A DNA stretch of 64,000 bases. Source: a virus. Below, piece by piece: positions 52,101 through 59,380 of the stretch (position 1 is its first letter; each line of letters opens with the position of its first letter). Made by a program: the position numbers and the translations under genes. The stretch is taken from positions 1 through 64,000 of IMG/VR virus record IMGVR_UViG_3300025151_000022; one strand, written 5' to 3'. The notes under the pieces were generated by a model. It saw only the letters and a program-made list of their open reading frames with translations. It ran no database searches and had not been told where the DNA came from.

Positions 52101-55038
52101 TTTCTTCAGTAAATGGTGTTACGGTTGGAGAATTGGATGCATTAAGAACGGTCAGATAGTATACACCATCTTGCTCTCCAGCAATGTATTGCTGAGACTC
52201 ACTAATTCTGTAAGTATAGAATGTATTATCAAATTTCTTTCTCTTAAAGTGAGGAAGATCTACAGTTCTTAACGTAGTATCAGTATCAAATGAACCAGGA
52301 TTTGTTGCAAGACCAACAGTAAATTGCTTTGCACTATTAATTCCTGTTACAGAATAATTTCTATTAAATCCAGAATTTCCAAGACCAGTTGGATTTAGAG
52401 TACTCTTGACATTGATAATTTCAACTTCAGAACCAATTGAGAGTTTGTGTGGAAGTTCTGTATCAATTCTTGCTTCAAGGTTTGACCAATTAGCACCTGC
52501 AATAAACTTAAAGTTTCTTTGCTGGTTTACATTCGTAATAGATCCAGTTCCAAAGTATGTTTGAATCTCCGCATCAGTTGATCCAATTGATGTATTAGAT
52601 TCTTGTAAAATAAATCCATCTGTAGGTGGTCTTGAAACATCTGCTGTTGATGGAATTACATATCTTAGTTTGTATAGAATATCTTCTGCGTTTCTATTAT
52701 CAGTTTTTCTAGATATGAATGTTCTTGGGGTTGCTGATCCAAGATTTGCCACTCCAAGTCCGACTACTGTAGAATAAATCGTATTTTCAGTTGAAGCAGT
52801 TGAAACCTTTACATACCACTGATTGTTTGTAGTATCAAACTGGATGGGGTGTCCAATATCACCGGAGTTTTTATCAGAAACTCTACTTACAACACGTAAA
52901 TTACCACCCTTTTCATTAATTACGACATTATCCGCATTAATCGCATCGTTGAACGTTTTAGCAATTTTAATATTTCTATTGGTGGTCAGTCCACTCAGAA
53001 CATTAGTATCAGTAATTGCATAGTAAACAGTATTTGGACTTAATCCATCTGGAAGTTGACCATCATCACTAATAACACGAATAGATTCTCCATTTGCAAA
53101 AGTATGGGCATCTTTTAATGTAATTACATTATCAAATCCATCTTTACTGTATCTTCCAATACTATTAATTCCAGATACATTTCTTTCAACACTAAAAGTC
53201 TTCTCAGAACTTGTCTGAGATCCAGACATTACAACTCTTGCTTGGTATTCATCGGAACCAATGAGAAGTTTTACTTGATCATTTTCTCTAGCACCAACTC
53301 TGTATCCCTCAAGAACATTCTCTGGTGGAACGTCTTGGTTAGTTTGATCATATAAGAATAATTGTCCTGTAGAACCAACACCAACTGTCTTAGATACATC
53401 AATTGCCTCAAACTCAAGAGAACTTTCGGTCAGAGGAATTTCTTTTGGCGGAATGACGTGAGTAATATATCCGATGTCATCTTGAGAAAATGCATCTGCC
53501 TTAAATCCTTCCGCAACCAGTGCTTTAGCACCAAAGTTGGAGTTAGAGTTGGTGATAGAAATGTCACCACCAGATTCAGTTACAAAGTGCTCTGCAAATC
53601 CAATAGCGAAAACAGAAACTGCCTGAATAATTGAATTATTTGTAACCTTAATATGGAAGTTCTTATACCTTGGTTTATATCTTGCTCTGGAATTATTACT
53701 TATTGTTTCATTACCAGCAATGGTATTGTCATCATAATTACCTGTTGGTGGAGAATCTTGGTTAAAGACAACAAATGCCTTATCATCCTTTTGAAGACCA
53801 ATACCCGTGAACTGTGCCACGACCATTGACTTGAATCCAGTAACCTTATCTCCATCAGCAAGCATTCCGCACATACCAAAAACGGATCTCAGAGAGATGT
53901 TGAAGATATATGGTGATGCTGATGTTACTGTATCAGACTGTAATGATAAAGATGCACCAGCAGTAGCAGGAAGTGCAATTGCTGGAGGATTTTGAACTTT
54001 ATATTGAATTTGAGTGGAAGATAATTTCTGATTTACGACAAATTGACCATTATATCCACCAGCAACAACACCTTCAACTCTAAAGGGAGTATCAACATCT
54101 AAACCATTTACATCAATATTCGTAGTTACTGTAATTGTATTGCTTGGAGTGATTCCATCACCAGACCTAATACTAGTAATACCTACAGAAAGACCTGATG
54201 ATCCAACAATTCTCGTTTCATCAATTTTTGGTTGAATGTCGAGAGTATTAGTTGGGAAGTCGGGTTCAATAGGTCTTCCAGAGGACTGACCATAAACAAG
54301 TCCGACCTTAGCATAATACATTTCGAGATCTGTTAGATCTGATTCAAAATTAAGAAACTCATCTCTGATAAAAGTACGATTTTTTCCATCTGCATATTCA
54401 AAACATGCAAGTTTATGGTGAGAGAAGTTTGGAACTGCAGTATTAGCAGTGTAATCTCTATAAACAACTCCGTTTGGATCACCATCAAACATACTGAATT
54501 GCCAGAGATAACAAGCTCCAGTTACTCTGAACAAACAAGATCTTTCAATAGCATCATTCTCTGGATTTGGAACATACTTAGGACGAACCTTGGTCTTACG
54601 AAGATCTAATCCAACAATTGATGTACCTCTAGGGATGATTACACCACCATAGATACTGTTTACTTTATATAATTCATTATCTGGAGAACTCAGATCAAAA
54701 TTTGATGCAAGATCATATGGAGGAAGATCATTAGTCGTGCCACCATTTCTTAACTTATATTGATTAGTTCCATCAATAATAAATCCAGGTCTATTATCAA
54801 CGATATGATCACCTGGATATAGTAAAATAGTTGTATTTCCAAATCTGTCATTATCAAGACCTCTTTGATATGAGAATCTTGCTGCTTCAATTAAAGCACG
54901 TTGGATTGTTTTAAATGGACGTGTTAAAGAATTGCCCTGATTTTCTATACTATCTGTAGCATCCAAACTATTTGGATCGACATAAAGAATAGTACCACGC
55001 GAAGACTTCAGAAAATTATCTAATCTGGAAAGACCCAT
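49153..55038 (-). CDS. Giant baseplate/fibre structural protein with beta-helix start (1961 aa)
   Basis: A 1961-residue protein, the longest here. Residues 1-150 contain a pectin-lyase-like beta-helix signature (TILYVDPNSLDATDSIENQGN, RPFKTIQRALIEAARF, TTILLYPGDHIVDNRPG), a start I associate with a conserved large virion protein of cyanomyoviruses and related phages. The remaining 1800 residues are repeated beta modules with many HGL/HTFANGESIRV-type phrases. Residues about 1620-1961 form a shaft and end in WPGGVVPIV, a tip shared with the 578-aa fibre. It is likely a baseplate or long-fibre component. T4 numbering would be a guess. A CTAAATAA late element lies 30 nt upstream. Confidence 0.88.
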   Translation of the reverse strand: MGLSRLDNFLKSSRGTILYVDPNSLDATDSIENQGNSLTRPFKTIQRALIEAARFSYQRGLDNDRFGNTTILLYPGDHIVDNRPGFIIDGTNQYKLRNGGTTNDLPPYDLASNFDLSSPDNELYKVNSIYGGVIIPRGTSIVGLDLRKTKVRPKYVPNPENDAIERSCLFRVTGACYLWQFSMFDGDPNGVVYRDYTANTAVPNFSHHKLACFEYADGKNRTFIRDEFLNFESDLTDLEMYYAKVGLVYGQSSGRPIEPDFPTNTLDIQPKIDETRIVGSSGLSVGITSIRSGDGITPSNTITVTTNIDVNGLDVDTPFRVEGVVAGGYNGQFVVNQKLSSTQIQYKVQNPPAIALPATAGASLSLQSDTVTSASPYIFNISLRSVFGMCGMLADGDKVTGFKSMVVAQFTGIGLQKDDKAFVVFNQDSPPTGNYDDNTIAGNETISNNSRARYKPRYKNFHIKVTNNSIIQAVSVFAIGFAEHFVTESGGDISITNSNSNFGAKALVAEGFKADAFSQDDIGYITHVIPPKEIPLTESSLEFEAIDVSKTVGVGSTGQLFLYDQTNQDVPPENVLEGYRVGARENDQVKLLIGSDEYQARVVMSGSQTSSEKTFSVERNVSGINSIGRYSKDGFDNVITLKDAHTFANGESIRVISDDGQLPDGLSPNTVYYAITDTNVLSGLTTNRNIKIAKTFNDAINADNVVINEKGGNLRVVSRVSDKNSGDIGHPIQFDTTNNQWYVKVSTASTENTIYSTVVGLGVANLGSATPRTFISRKTDNRNAEDILYKLRYVIPSTADVSRPPTDGFILQESNTSIGSTDAEIQTYFGTGSITNVNQQRNFKFIAGANWSNLEARIDTELPHKLSIGSEVEIINVKSTLNPTGLGNSGFNRNYSVTGINSAKQFTVGLATNPGSFDTDTTLRTVDLPHFKRKKFDNTFYTYRISESQQYIAGEQDGVYYLTVLNASNSPTVTPFTEEKFSQPVKNLFPQTDRDTPNADPDESKCFASSGLIGEVVVNDPKKSVTKETTNKFVRDVNIGFGITDLASQSGTAHTIYTQVDHGFNRATSLSIVNAGSGYGSGAPANIYNARLVGGASDGKHATAKITVNGSGTITAVKLMDGGSAYGVGNTLTVAGVAQTTGFSEAVVRVDSVYSNVGDTVKVIGISSEGYSKFNDLYRITSVTSDKTFNAVSVNNNVNRSVLGLGVTACAEAYGYLTGESIRVSGLTYDHTSGIATVTSSNAHGLAVDQKVKLTGANQSQYNGDFIVTEILDDLSLPTYSFSVRIGVGTASPSATGTIFAYREGVSSNDGIITVDNENLNGRMVANYAGITTTLSATISSPSDENISLSGIAQLDVNIGDYLAIEDEIVRIKTTVTGLNPLTVFRGVLGTRRKAHAANSVVRKIFINPVEFRRHSIIRASGHTFEYVGFGPGNYSTALPDKQDRQISADEELLAQSTKREGGINFYTGMNDKGISYSGNKKLSTITGSEEIFDTPIKTITGEDISNVPALNVISPVEGSFSRSIRVEGGADNKVASEFNGPLIVNNKITSNSPKGIEANSLFLQGDATVSRKQTVGISTPVLSGNPGDVVYYANPDEGGYVGWIYTQANDWRRFGNVSLSKDLDISTLDKLGIGATSVLNSLLRVGSDIFTVNEDGVGIGTTASGYSLNVIGNANISGIITASEFVGSGQYLTNLNAAATGWDNATDALYNSDLSKNVGIGTTTPRFVLEVGHVGQTTKTFQVNGKSEFTDTLTANAVAVGGALTAVGTYTIDNVTSGLIRASQISVGTQTPTELASFQVGSGSDLLVVKSDGHLGIGTTAPRADVDILGHARIRTQSEDSRTVNSVSGEVTLDLSLAQTFYVGGGAGNITDFIVANPPHGSSTFTLVVTNTNPPKNIAIDSFKMQSNGAVVDVKWPGGVVPIVTNAANAVDIYSFKILNGQTLETQRVLYGVIGGQNFS

Positions 55039-55067
55039 CTTATTAGTGCTTATAGTTCCGTTATGGA

Positions 55068-55075
55068 TTATTTAG
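55068..55075 (-). promoter_or_regulatory. T4-type late promoter variant (CTAAATAA)
   Basis: Minus-strand CTAAATAAT, 30 nt before the ATG of the 1961-aa gene and immediately after the terminator of the Mom-like gene. Confidence 0.55.
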
Positions 55076-55078
55076 TAA

Positions 55079-55107
55079 TAAAAAAGCATCCAGTTTCCTG
55101 AATGCTT
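55079..55107 (-). terminator. Intrinsic terminator after the Mom-like gene
   Basis: Minus-strand stem AAGCATTCAG/CTGGATGCTT (10 bp, one G:T pair) closed by a GAAA tetraloop and followed by TTTTTTATT. It is the strongest terminator in the window and separates the early-type operon from the late structural genes. Confidence 0.88.
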
Positions 55108-55143
55108 ATATGCACATTAAGTACGTCTTCCTTCACACGGAAC

Positions 55144-55758
55144 TTAAATTGTACCATATTTTTCTTCGTTCCACAAGATATTTAATGACTTATCAAATAC
55201 CATCATATATCTATGTTTTCTAGTTCTATTCTTCCATTTCCCCTCGATTCCTTTTATACTTCCTCTAGAATGTTTGGTTCCGTCACTATAATAAAAGTCT
55301 TTTTTAGGATCAGTCAAACCATAGTATTTAAAATTACAAGCCCGATAAATTATTCCATCATGATGAGAAGAATCAGCGTAACTAAGAAGCGATCGAACAT
55401 TTGCATCTTTACGTAACCTCTTTATACAACGACTGACGAACCAAGAGGTAATATTATACTCTTCTTTTTGGAGTTCTGGATCAACACATAATCTGGATAA
55501 TTCAAATAATCCATCTTGTTCGTCTCTTTCTAGTCCGAATGCTCCCTTAGCGATTTCAGGAACAGGGAGCCCAGTAAAAATACATACGGCAAGGCACCCA
55601 CCAATATTAAGAGGGCAGTCCCAGTCGGTGTGTCTAAAAAGTCCATAGTTATAACCTGACTTAAAATCTTTTGATTCATCTTTCAGGTAGTGATGTTTAT
55701 AGAGTAAGGGTTTACAACTATCTTTATCTACTCTATCAATATAAAAATCTGATTTCAC
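55144..55758 (-). CDS. Mom-like adenine-modification protein (GNAT-type)
   Basis: A 204-residue protein with ELSRLCVDPE, NITSWFVSRCIKRLRK, LLSYADSSHHDGIIYRACNFKYYGLT and FYYSDGTKHSRGS. The phrase pattern ELxRL ... TSWFxxRxIxxL ... (V/L)SYADxxxxHxGxIYxAxNxxYxG is that of phage Mu Mom and relatives, which have an acetyltransferase-like fold and convert adenine in DNA to N6-carbamoylmethyl-adenine, blocking host restriction. There is no in-frame ATG, so a GTG start is used; it overlaps the stop of the 65-aa gene (GTGA), implying coupling. A terminator follows. The family call is strong; the modification made here is inferred. Confidence 0.85.
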   Translation of the reverse strand: MKSDFYIDRVDKDSCKPLLYKHHYLKDESKDFKSGYNYGLFRHTDWDCPLNIGGCLAVCIFTGLPVPEIAKGAFGLERDEQDGLFELSRLCVDPELQKEEYNITSWFVSRCIKRLRKDANVRSLLSYADSSHHDGIIYRACNFKYYGLTDPKKDFYYSDGTKHSRGSIKGIEGKWKNRTRKHRYMMVFDKSLNILWNEEKYGTI

Positions 55759-55952
55759 TGATCACATTCTGGAATTTTGATGTCCATATTGACATCTTTT
55801 TCATTCATTAAATATTCTACGGTGGTTGCGATATCATTCATTGCATCTCTGATATTTTCTTGTGTTCCAGAGTGCTGATCTAAATTTTTGGGATTGGAGA
55901 GAGTCCATCTCCATTGTTTCATCGCGCTATTGTGCCAAAGATTTATAACCAT
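55755..55952 (-). CDS. Small protein coupled to the Mom-like gene (65 aa)
   Basis: A 65-residue protein, MVINLWHNSAMKQWRWTLS..., then an acidic helix (NIRDAMNDIATTVEYLMNEKD). A clear Shine-Dalgarno sequence AAGGAGA lies seven bases upstream, just after the tRNA-Thr 3' end. Its stop is embedded in the Mom-like start (GTGA). A role in Mom function (as Com acts on mom translation in Mu) is conceivable only by position; the sequence has no Com-like zinc finger. Confidence 0.7.
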   Translation of the reverse strand: MVINLWHNSAMKQWRWTLSNPKNLDQHSGTQENIRDAMNDIATTVEYLMNEKDVNMDIKIPECDQ

Positions 55953-55968
55953 TTTTTTCTCCTTAATA

Positions 55969-56042
55969 AGCCAACTAACGGACTTGAACCGTTGACCTGA
56001 GCTTTACAAAAACCCTGCTCTATCCAGCTGAGCTAAGTTGGC
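55969..56042 (-). tRNA. tRNA-Thr(UGU)
   Basis: A complete 74-nt cloverleaf on the minus strand: acceptor GCCAACT pairs with AGTTGGC, D arm GCTC/GAGC, anticodon loop TTTGTAA with anticodon TGT, and T arm AACGG/CCGTT around TTCAAGT. No CCA is encoded. The anticodon stem has G:T pairs but folds properly. It supplies ACA codons. Confidence 0.92.
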
Positions 56043-56044
56043 GA

Positions 56045-56320
56045 TCAATCTACAGGTAGTAGTTCTGGGTTTTCTAACTCCAAATCAAACATTAATGGAT
56101 GACACTCTTCTGCCATGAGATACATGGAAGAACGATATAGTTCTTCTGGTTCCCACCTTTTCTCTTGGTCAGCAAGTGTTACTACTTCTGGATGTGACTT
56201 GGCAATCTCTGGAAGTTCATCAAATGTAAAAGGTACATTTTGAATGAAATATAACAGTATTAATGTACTTCCTTCGTGATGATCATACCAAGCATATTTT
56301 GTGTCTATGTGGTATTTCAT
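56045..56320 (-). CDS. Small protein between the two tRNA genes (91 aa)
   Basis: A 91-residue protein, MKYHIDTKYAWYDHHEGSTL..., that is acidic, with a FTFDELPEIAKSHPEVV helix and many Glu/Leu residues toward the end. The start was moved to this ATG because the longer version would begin inside tRNA-Leu. No function recognised. It stands 2 nt from tRNA-Thr and 35 nt from tRNA-Leu, so all three probably share one transcript. Confidence 0.7.
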   Translation of the reverse strand: MKYHIDTKYAWYDHHEGSTLILLYFIQNVPFTFDELPEIAKSHPEVVTLADQEKRWEPEELYRSSMYLMAEECHPLMFDLELENPELLPVD

Positions 56321-56355
56321 GGGACTAAGTTTACCCTGAAAATATTTAGGGTAAA

Positions 56356-56440
56356 TGCGAGTGGCGAGACTTGAACTCGCACGACTGTAATAGTCAACAG
56401 ATTTTAAGTCTGGTGTGTCTACCGATTCCACCACACTCGC
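56356..56440 (-). tRNA. tRNA-Leu(UAA)
   Basis: An 85-nt class II tRNA on the minus strand: acceptor GCGAGTG/CACTCGC, anticodon arm CCAGA-CTTAAAA-TCTGT-like with anticodon TAA, a long variable arm (TTGACTATTACAGTCG), T arm TGCGA-GTTCAAG-TCTCGC and discriminator A. No CCA is encoded. tRNA-Leu(UAA) is a frequent phage-borne tRNA and matches an AT-rich codon use. Confidence 0.92.
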
Positions 56441-56442
56441 GC

Positions 56443-56461
56443 AAAAAGGAGATTACTCTCC
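56443..56461 (-). terminator. Short hairpin with T run before tRNA-Leu, possible weak terminator or attenuator
   Basis: Minus-strand GGAGA-GTAA-TCTCC followed by TTTTT. The five-base stem is short but closed by a GNRA-type GTAA loop that includes the stop codon of the 59-aa gene. It may partly terminate or only mark a processing point ahead of the tRNA. Confidence 0.35.
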
Positions 56462-56632
56462 GATATAATTACCTAGTCTATCGTAGATAGGAGGATGAAA
56501 AGCACAGTATTCGTTAAATGTAATCTTCATTTCCTTATTAGTAAGATTAGCATTTTTTGCTGCTTTTGGCAAGTTCCATTTTGCCGCAAATAACATTTCC
56601 ATGGATCGACGTGTTTCTGGTCTCATACTCAT
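56453..56632 (-). CDS. 59-residue basic protein, unknown function
   Basis: A short reading frame MSMRPETRRSMEMLFAAKW..., then NLPKAAKNANLTNKEMKITF and YCAFHPPIYD. The middle LPKAAKNANLTNKEMKITF looks like a helix-turn-helix-type segment, so a small DNA-binding protein is possible (weak inference). A second ATG two codons in is an alternative start. It lies 13 nt before tRNA-Leu. Confidence 0.65.
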   Translation of the reverse strand: MSMRPETRRSMEMLFAAKWNLPKAAKNANLTNKEMKITFNEYCAFHPPIYDRLGNYIGE

Positions 56633-56736
56633 AGCACTTAAGAATTTCTTTGTATAGAGAAGGTTTGTGGTGAATCATTGTTGAAAACCCTACAGGTGAA
56701 AATTTTTGCCGGGATTTTTTTCGACCAAAAATGGAA

Positions 56737-56943
56737 TCAAAGGTCGATTTTGGTTAGGGGGTCAGAATACTTAAGGATATCATCACCCAAAAGATTGCGA
56801 CATAACTCAAGCACTGCCATGAATTGATCCACGGTTTCGCATTCTACTACACGCTCTTCTCCCTCACTAGAATAGAGAAAGAATTTGCGGGACACGGGAT
56901 CAACAACACACCTAGTTAGAAACTCGTCTTGCATAGGATTCAT
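56737..56943 (-). CDS. Small phage protein (68 aa), unknown function
   Basis: A 68-residue protein, MNPMQDEFLTRCVVDPVSRKF..., with a FFLYSSEGEERVVECETVDQFMAVL beta-hairpin-to-helix run and an acidic end. It is the first gene behind a perfect consensus sigma70 promoter and should be expressed strongly and early. No family was recognised by me; the sequence looks like a compact alpha/beta domain. Confidence 0.75.
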   Translation of the reverse strand: MNPMQDEFLTRCVVDPVSRKFFLYSSEGEERVVECETVDQFMAVLELCRNLLGDDILKYSDPLTKIDL

Positions 56944-56957
56944 CTGTTTACCTGCTT

Positions 56958-56986
56958 ATTATAGGACTATCCAAATCCCTTGTCAA
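56958..56986 (-). promoter_or_regulatory. Perfect sigma70 consensus promoter
   Basis: Minus-strand TTGACA (56981-56986), 17-nt spacer, TATAAT (56958-56963): all twelve bases match consensus. It overlaps the end of the 211-aa oxygenase gene and lies 14 nt before the 68-aa gene ATG. Confidence 0.88.
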
Positions 56987-57602
56987 GCTTAGAACCCATC
57001 TTACTGACATTGAAAGAATCTGATCCATAATGATATGAAGAATCAAACTGAAAGACCTGAGAACTTGGCATGAAATTCATCGCTAAAGAATGCCTAGAGT
57101 ATGGTGTGTTATTAAATTCACTGGCATGTCTCACACTTGACGGAAAAATAATCATGTGTCCTTTCTTAGCGTTGATTGGAACCCCTCCATGCATCCTTAA
57201 ATCTAGTTTTGTCGTAGTAAATGGAACTTCAATACCTGTATTACCTTTTAAAAGAATAAGTGGAGAAGCGTCATGTAAATAAAAAACTGCACTCCAAAAA
57301 CTATTATTATGATTGTGCTCTTCCACTCTTCTCCCTGGTTCTGTGTTAGTGAACCAACTTGTAGTCATTTCCATAGACACACAATATTTAATGTCATCTA
57401 GTACAAAATTAATAATTTTTTCAAATTTTTTTGTCAGTTGTTTATATTTTTTCAAAACTAAAAATCCATCAGAAACTCCTGGATTGTTTTTCATCCAAGG
57501 AGTTTTCTTAATAACTTCAGTAACCTCAGGCAATAACTCAGAACAGTCAACATTCCAAACTAAGGTTGGAAATAATTTATATTCTTCTTCAATAGTTGCC
57601 AT
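56967..57602 (-). CDS. 2OG-Fe(II) oxygenase-like protein of phage type (211 aa)
   Basis: A 211-residue protein with a pattern known from the conserved phage group related to 2OG-Fe(II) oxygenases (2OG-FeII_Oxy_5-like): EEHNHNNSFWSAVFYLHD (H-x-H instead of H-x-D), KKGHMIIFPSSVRHASEFN with the distal histidine, and a YSRHSLAMNF arginine strand. The substrate is unknown; cyanophages often carry several such enzymes. It has its own sigma70 promoter upstream (57628-57656), so unlike the fibre-linked oxygenases it is probably expressed early. Confidence 0.75.
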   Translation of the reverse strand: MATIEEEYKLFPTLVWNVDCSELLPEVTEVIKKTPWMKNNPGVSDGFLVLKKYKQLTKKFEKIINFVLDDIKYCVSMEMTTSWFTNTEPGRRVEEHNHNNSFWSAVFYLHDASPLILLKGNTGIEVPFTTTKLDLRMHGGVPINAKKGHMIIFPSSVRHASEFNNTPYSRHSLAMNFMPSSQVFQFDSSYHYGSDSFNVSKMGSKLDKGFG

Positions 57603-57627
57603 TTATGTACCACCTTATACTTTTACA

Positions 57628-57656
57628 AGAATAATTGAAACCACTTCACTTGTCAA
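57628..57656 (-). promoter_or_regulatory. Sigma70-type promoter for the 211-aa oxygenase gene
   Basis: Minus-strand TTGACA (57651-57656), 17-nt spacer, TATTCT (57628-57633, four of six). It overlaps the stop codon of the 330-aa structural gene and lies 25 nt before the ATG. Confidence 0.65.
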
Positions 57657-58645
57657 GAGTTATAGTCTTGAATTATTTGTCGGTTTTGATTCAGACCATC
57701 GAGACCATCTTGGAAATTTGTAATTTGATTATTTCCTGCTTGTCCTTTTTTCTCAAACCATAAATTAACATTAGATCTTGATTTCAATGCTCTCATTTTA
57801 TTTGTTCCATTAGTAGAATCAGTATAAAGATTATTAATTTCTGTTCTTAAACTTTCAATATCAGAAACAAGATTTGTAATTGATGTAGCAGCTCCTGAAT
57901 TAACAGAACTTAAATTTGAAAAGAAATAATAGTATCCAAGACTTGATCCTGATGTGACCAAATTAAGATAATCTGTATTTCCTGCAGCGTCTCCAAATTC
58001 ATATGCTGAAACACCTATCCCAAGATTTGAACTTGTAACCTTTACATATGACTCACCTTCTTTATAAAATGCTTCTCCTACAGAAAGACTTTCTACATTT
58101 GGATAATGCCACGCCGCAATAATATCTGGATAAATTTCTGCTCTAACGCCGACTAAACAGCAGTTGGATCCAGAGATGCATGTAGGATCTGTAGCACCAG
58201 TGGATACACAACCATCAGGATAAATGAATGTTGAAATACCTGCCATGTAAGTAACTTTTTCGCCTGTACTATCACTTACACTACCAGTACTTGAAACTAA
58301 TCTTTCATTTGCAGAAGGATAATTTACTCCAGTATTATTAATACTCGTAAATACTGTGCTCATAATATCGACAATTTCTTGCTTTTTCCTATTCAAAATA
58401 GTGAGCTTGCCTAAAGCATGAGAATCCGTTGCCGAAAGTGCAACTCGATAATTATTAGTTTCTTCCTGATCTTCTGCCTCATAATCTGCAGATGTTTTTT
58501 GTGGGGCAGACGCATTTCCTGGAGAAATAACACCAGAACTTCCAGCGACACCTTGAAATTCATTATCATCATGTATATCTTTATATAAAGTTCTCGCTGC
58601 TCTGCCGCCTACAGTAGTTGGTTTAAATGGATTTGAAAATGTCAT
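57653..58645 (-). CDS. Virion structural protein (330 aa), unknown position
   Basis: A 330-residue protein starting MTFSNPFKPTTVGGRAARTLYKDIHDDNEF. A helical part follows (KLTILNRKKQEIVDIMSTVFTSINN). The middle contains SGSNCCLVGVRAEIYPDIIAAWHYPNVESL, and the end is a helical, coiled-coil-like segment (ITNLVSDIESLRTEINNLYTDS). The mixture of a disordered start, beta middle and coiled-coil tail resembles a baseplate-associated protein. Its start overlaps the stop of the 245-aa gene (ATGA), so it belongs to the same structural operon. Confidence 0.7.
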   Translation of the reverse strand: MTFSNPFKPTTVGGRAARTLYKDIHDDNEFQGVAGSSGVISPGNASAPQKTSADYEAEDQEETNNYRVALSATDSHALGKLTILNRKKQEIVDIMSTVFTSINNTGVNYPSANERLVSSTGSVSDSTGEKVTYMAGISTFIYPDGCVSTGATDPTCISGSNCCLVGVRAEIYPDIIAAWHYPNVESLSVGEAFYKEGESYVKVTSSNLGIGVSAYEFGDAAGNTDYLNLVTSGSSLGYYYFFSNLSSVNSGAATSITNLVSDIESLRTEINNLYTDSTNGTNKMRALKSRSNVNLWFEKKGQAGNNQITNFQDGLDGLNQNRQIIQDYNS

Positions 58646-59379
58646 TTATTCTCATCCTCCTGAGTATTTTTATTTCCACGAGCATCGTAATCATAACCAG
58701 AGATAGAATATTGGCAATTATCACCAGGATATTCTGCTGGAGTTTGACCTTCATATTCAACAATCAATGGTTCTCCATCAGTTCTTGCTGCATGGATGAC
58801 ATAATAACAATCAATTTTCGTTGCATTTCCGGATTTAATAATAATTTTTTGCCCCCACTCAATTTTATCTACAATTAAATCTTGAGATGTTCCTATTTGA
58901 GTTAAAGAAACTGTGATCGTCTCAGGATCAATCAAACCATTCCAGTATTCTGGAAGATTAATAACATTTGAATTAGTAAGTCTACCTCTATAAAATACAC
59001 CTGCTTCTGGTCCTTCAAGACAAATATGGCGAAGTCTATAATTTTCTTTATTGGGATGTTTAATATCAAATCCTTTCCAAGATTGCGGATTAATCGTTCC
59101 TTGGAAAGTTCCAGTAAAATTTCCTCCTTGAAAACGAGGTGCTTGAATTAAAGTTGCAGAACGAATATTACCTTGTGCAATAATTCCTTCATCAGCTTGA
59201 ATATTACCAATTCTCATGTTGTAATGTAACCAAGGTTGACATGCATCTTTTGGGTAATCATCATCCTCTGTGATTCCTTTTACAGGATAATCATATCTGG
59301 TAGACAATCTACCAAATGTTGATTGATCTCCGCAGTGAGAGGTATTTGAATTTTTTGGAATAAATTTTCCTGCTGTCAT
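58642..59379 (-). CDS. Virion protein with conserved LRHxxxEGP...YYRG domain, copy A (245 aa)
   Basis: A 245-residue protein. Residues about 105-220 (FDIKHPNKENYRLRHICLEGPEAGVFYRGR, LPEYWNGLIDPETITVSLTQIG, YVIHAARTDGEPLIVEYEG) match the same domain in the next gene upstream. This domain, with xHPxxExYxLRHxCxEGPExxVxYRG, is known from the C-termini of many phage and bacterial fibre-like proteins and resembles a beta-rich trimerisation or end module. It lies one base from the paralogue and overlaps the next gene by ATGA. The N-terminal about 100 residues differ from copy B and may set its location. Confidence 0.75.
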   Translation of the reverse strand: MTAGKFIPKNSNTSHCGDQSTFGRLSTRYDYPVKGITEDDDYPKDACQPWLHYNMRIGNIQADEGIIAQGNIRSATLIQAPRFQGGNFTGTFQGTINPQSWKGFDIKHPNKENYRLRHICLEGPEAGVFYRGRLTNSNVINLPEYWNGLIDPETITVSLTQIGTSQDLIVDKIEWGQKIIIKSGNATKIDCYYVIHAARTDGEPLIVEYEGQTPAEYPGDNCQYSISGYDYDARGNKNTQEDENK

Positions 59380-59380
59380 T

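Noticed and set aside
49153-55038. Naming the large structural proteins by T4 gene numbers (gp6-gp12, gp34-37)
   Set aside because: No motif allowed a safe one-to-one match, and fibre modules are too exchangeable for order alone.
56045-56434. Longer start for the 91-aa gene
   Set aside because: The first 38 codons would lie in tRNA-Leu and its flank; the internal ATG at 56320 avoids this.
56700-56750. Hairpin-like sequences (ACCAAAA/TTTTGGT and TCGACC/GGTCGA) after the 68-aa gene
   Set aside because: Neither stem is followed by a T run on the minus strand, and the two stems exclude each other, so a terminator call is not supported.
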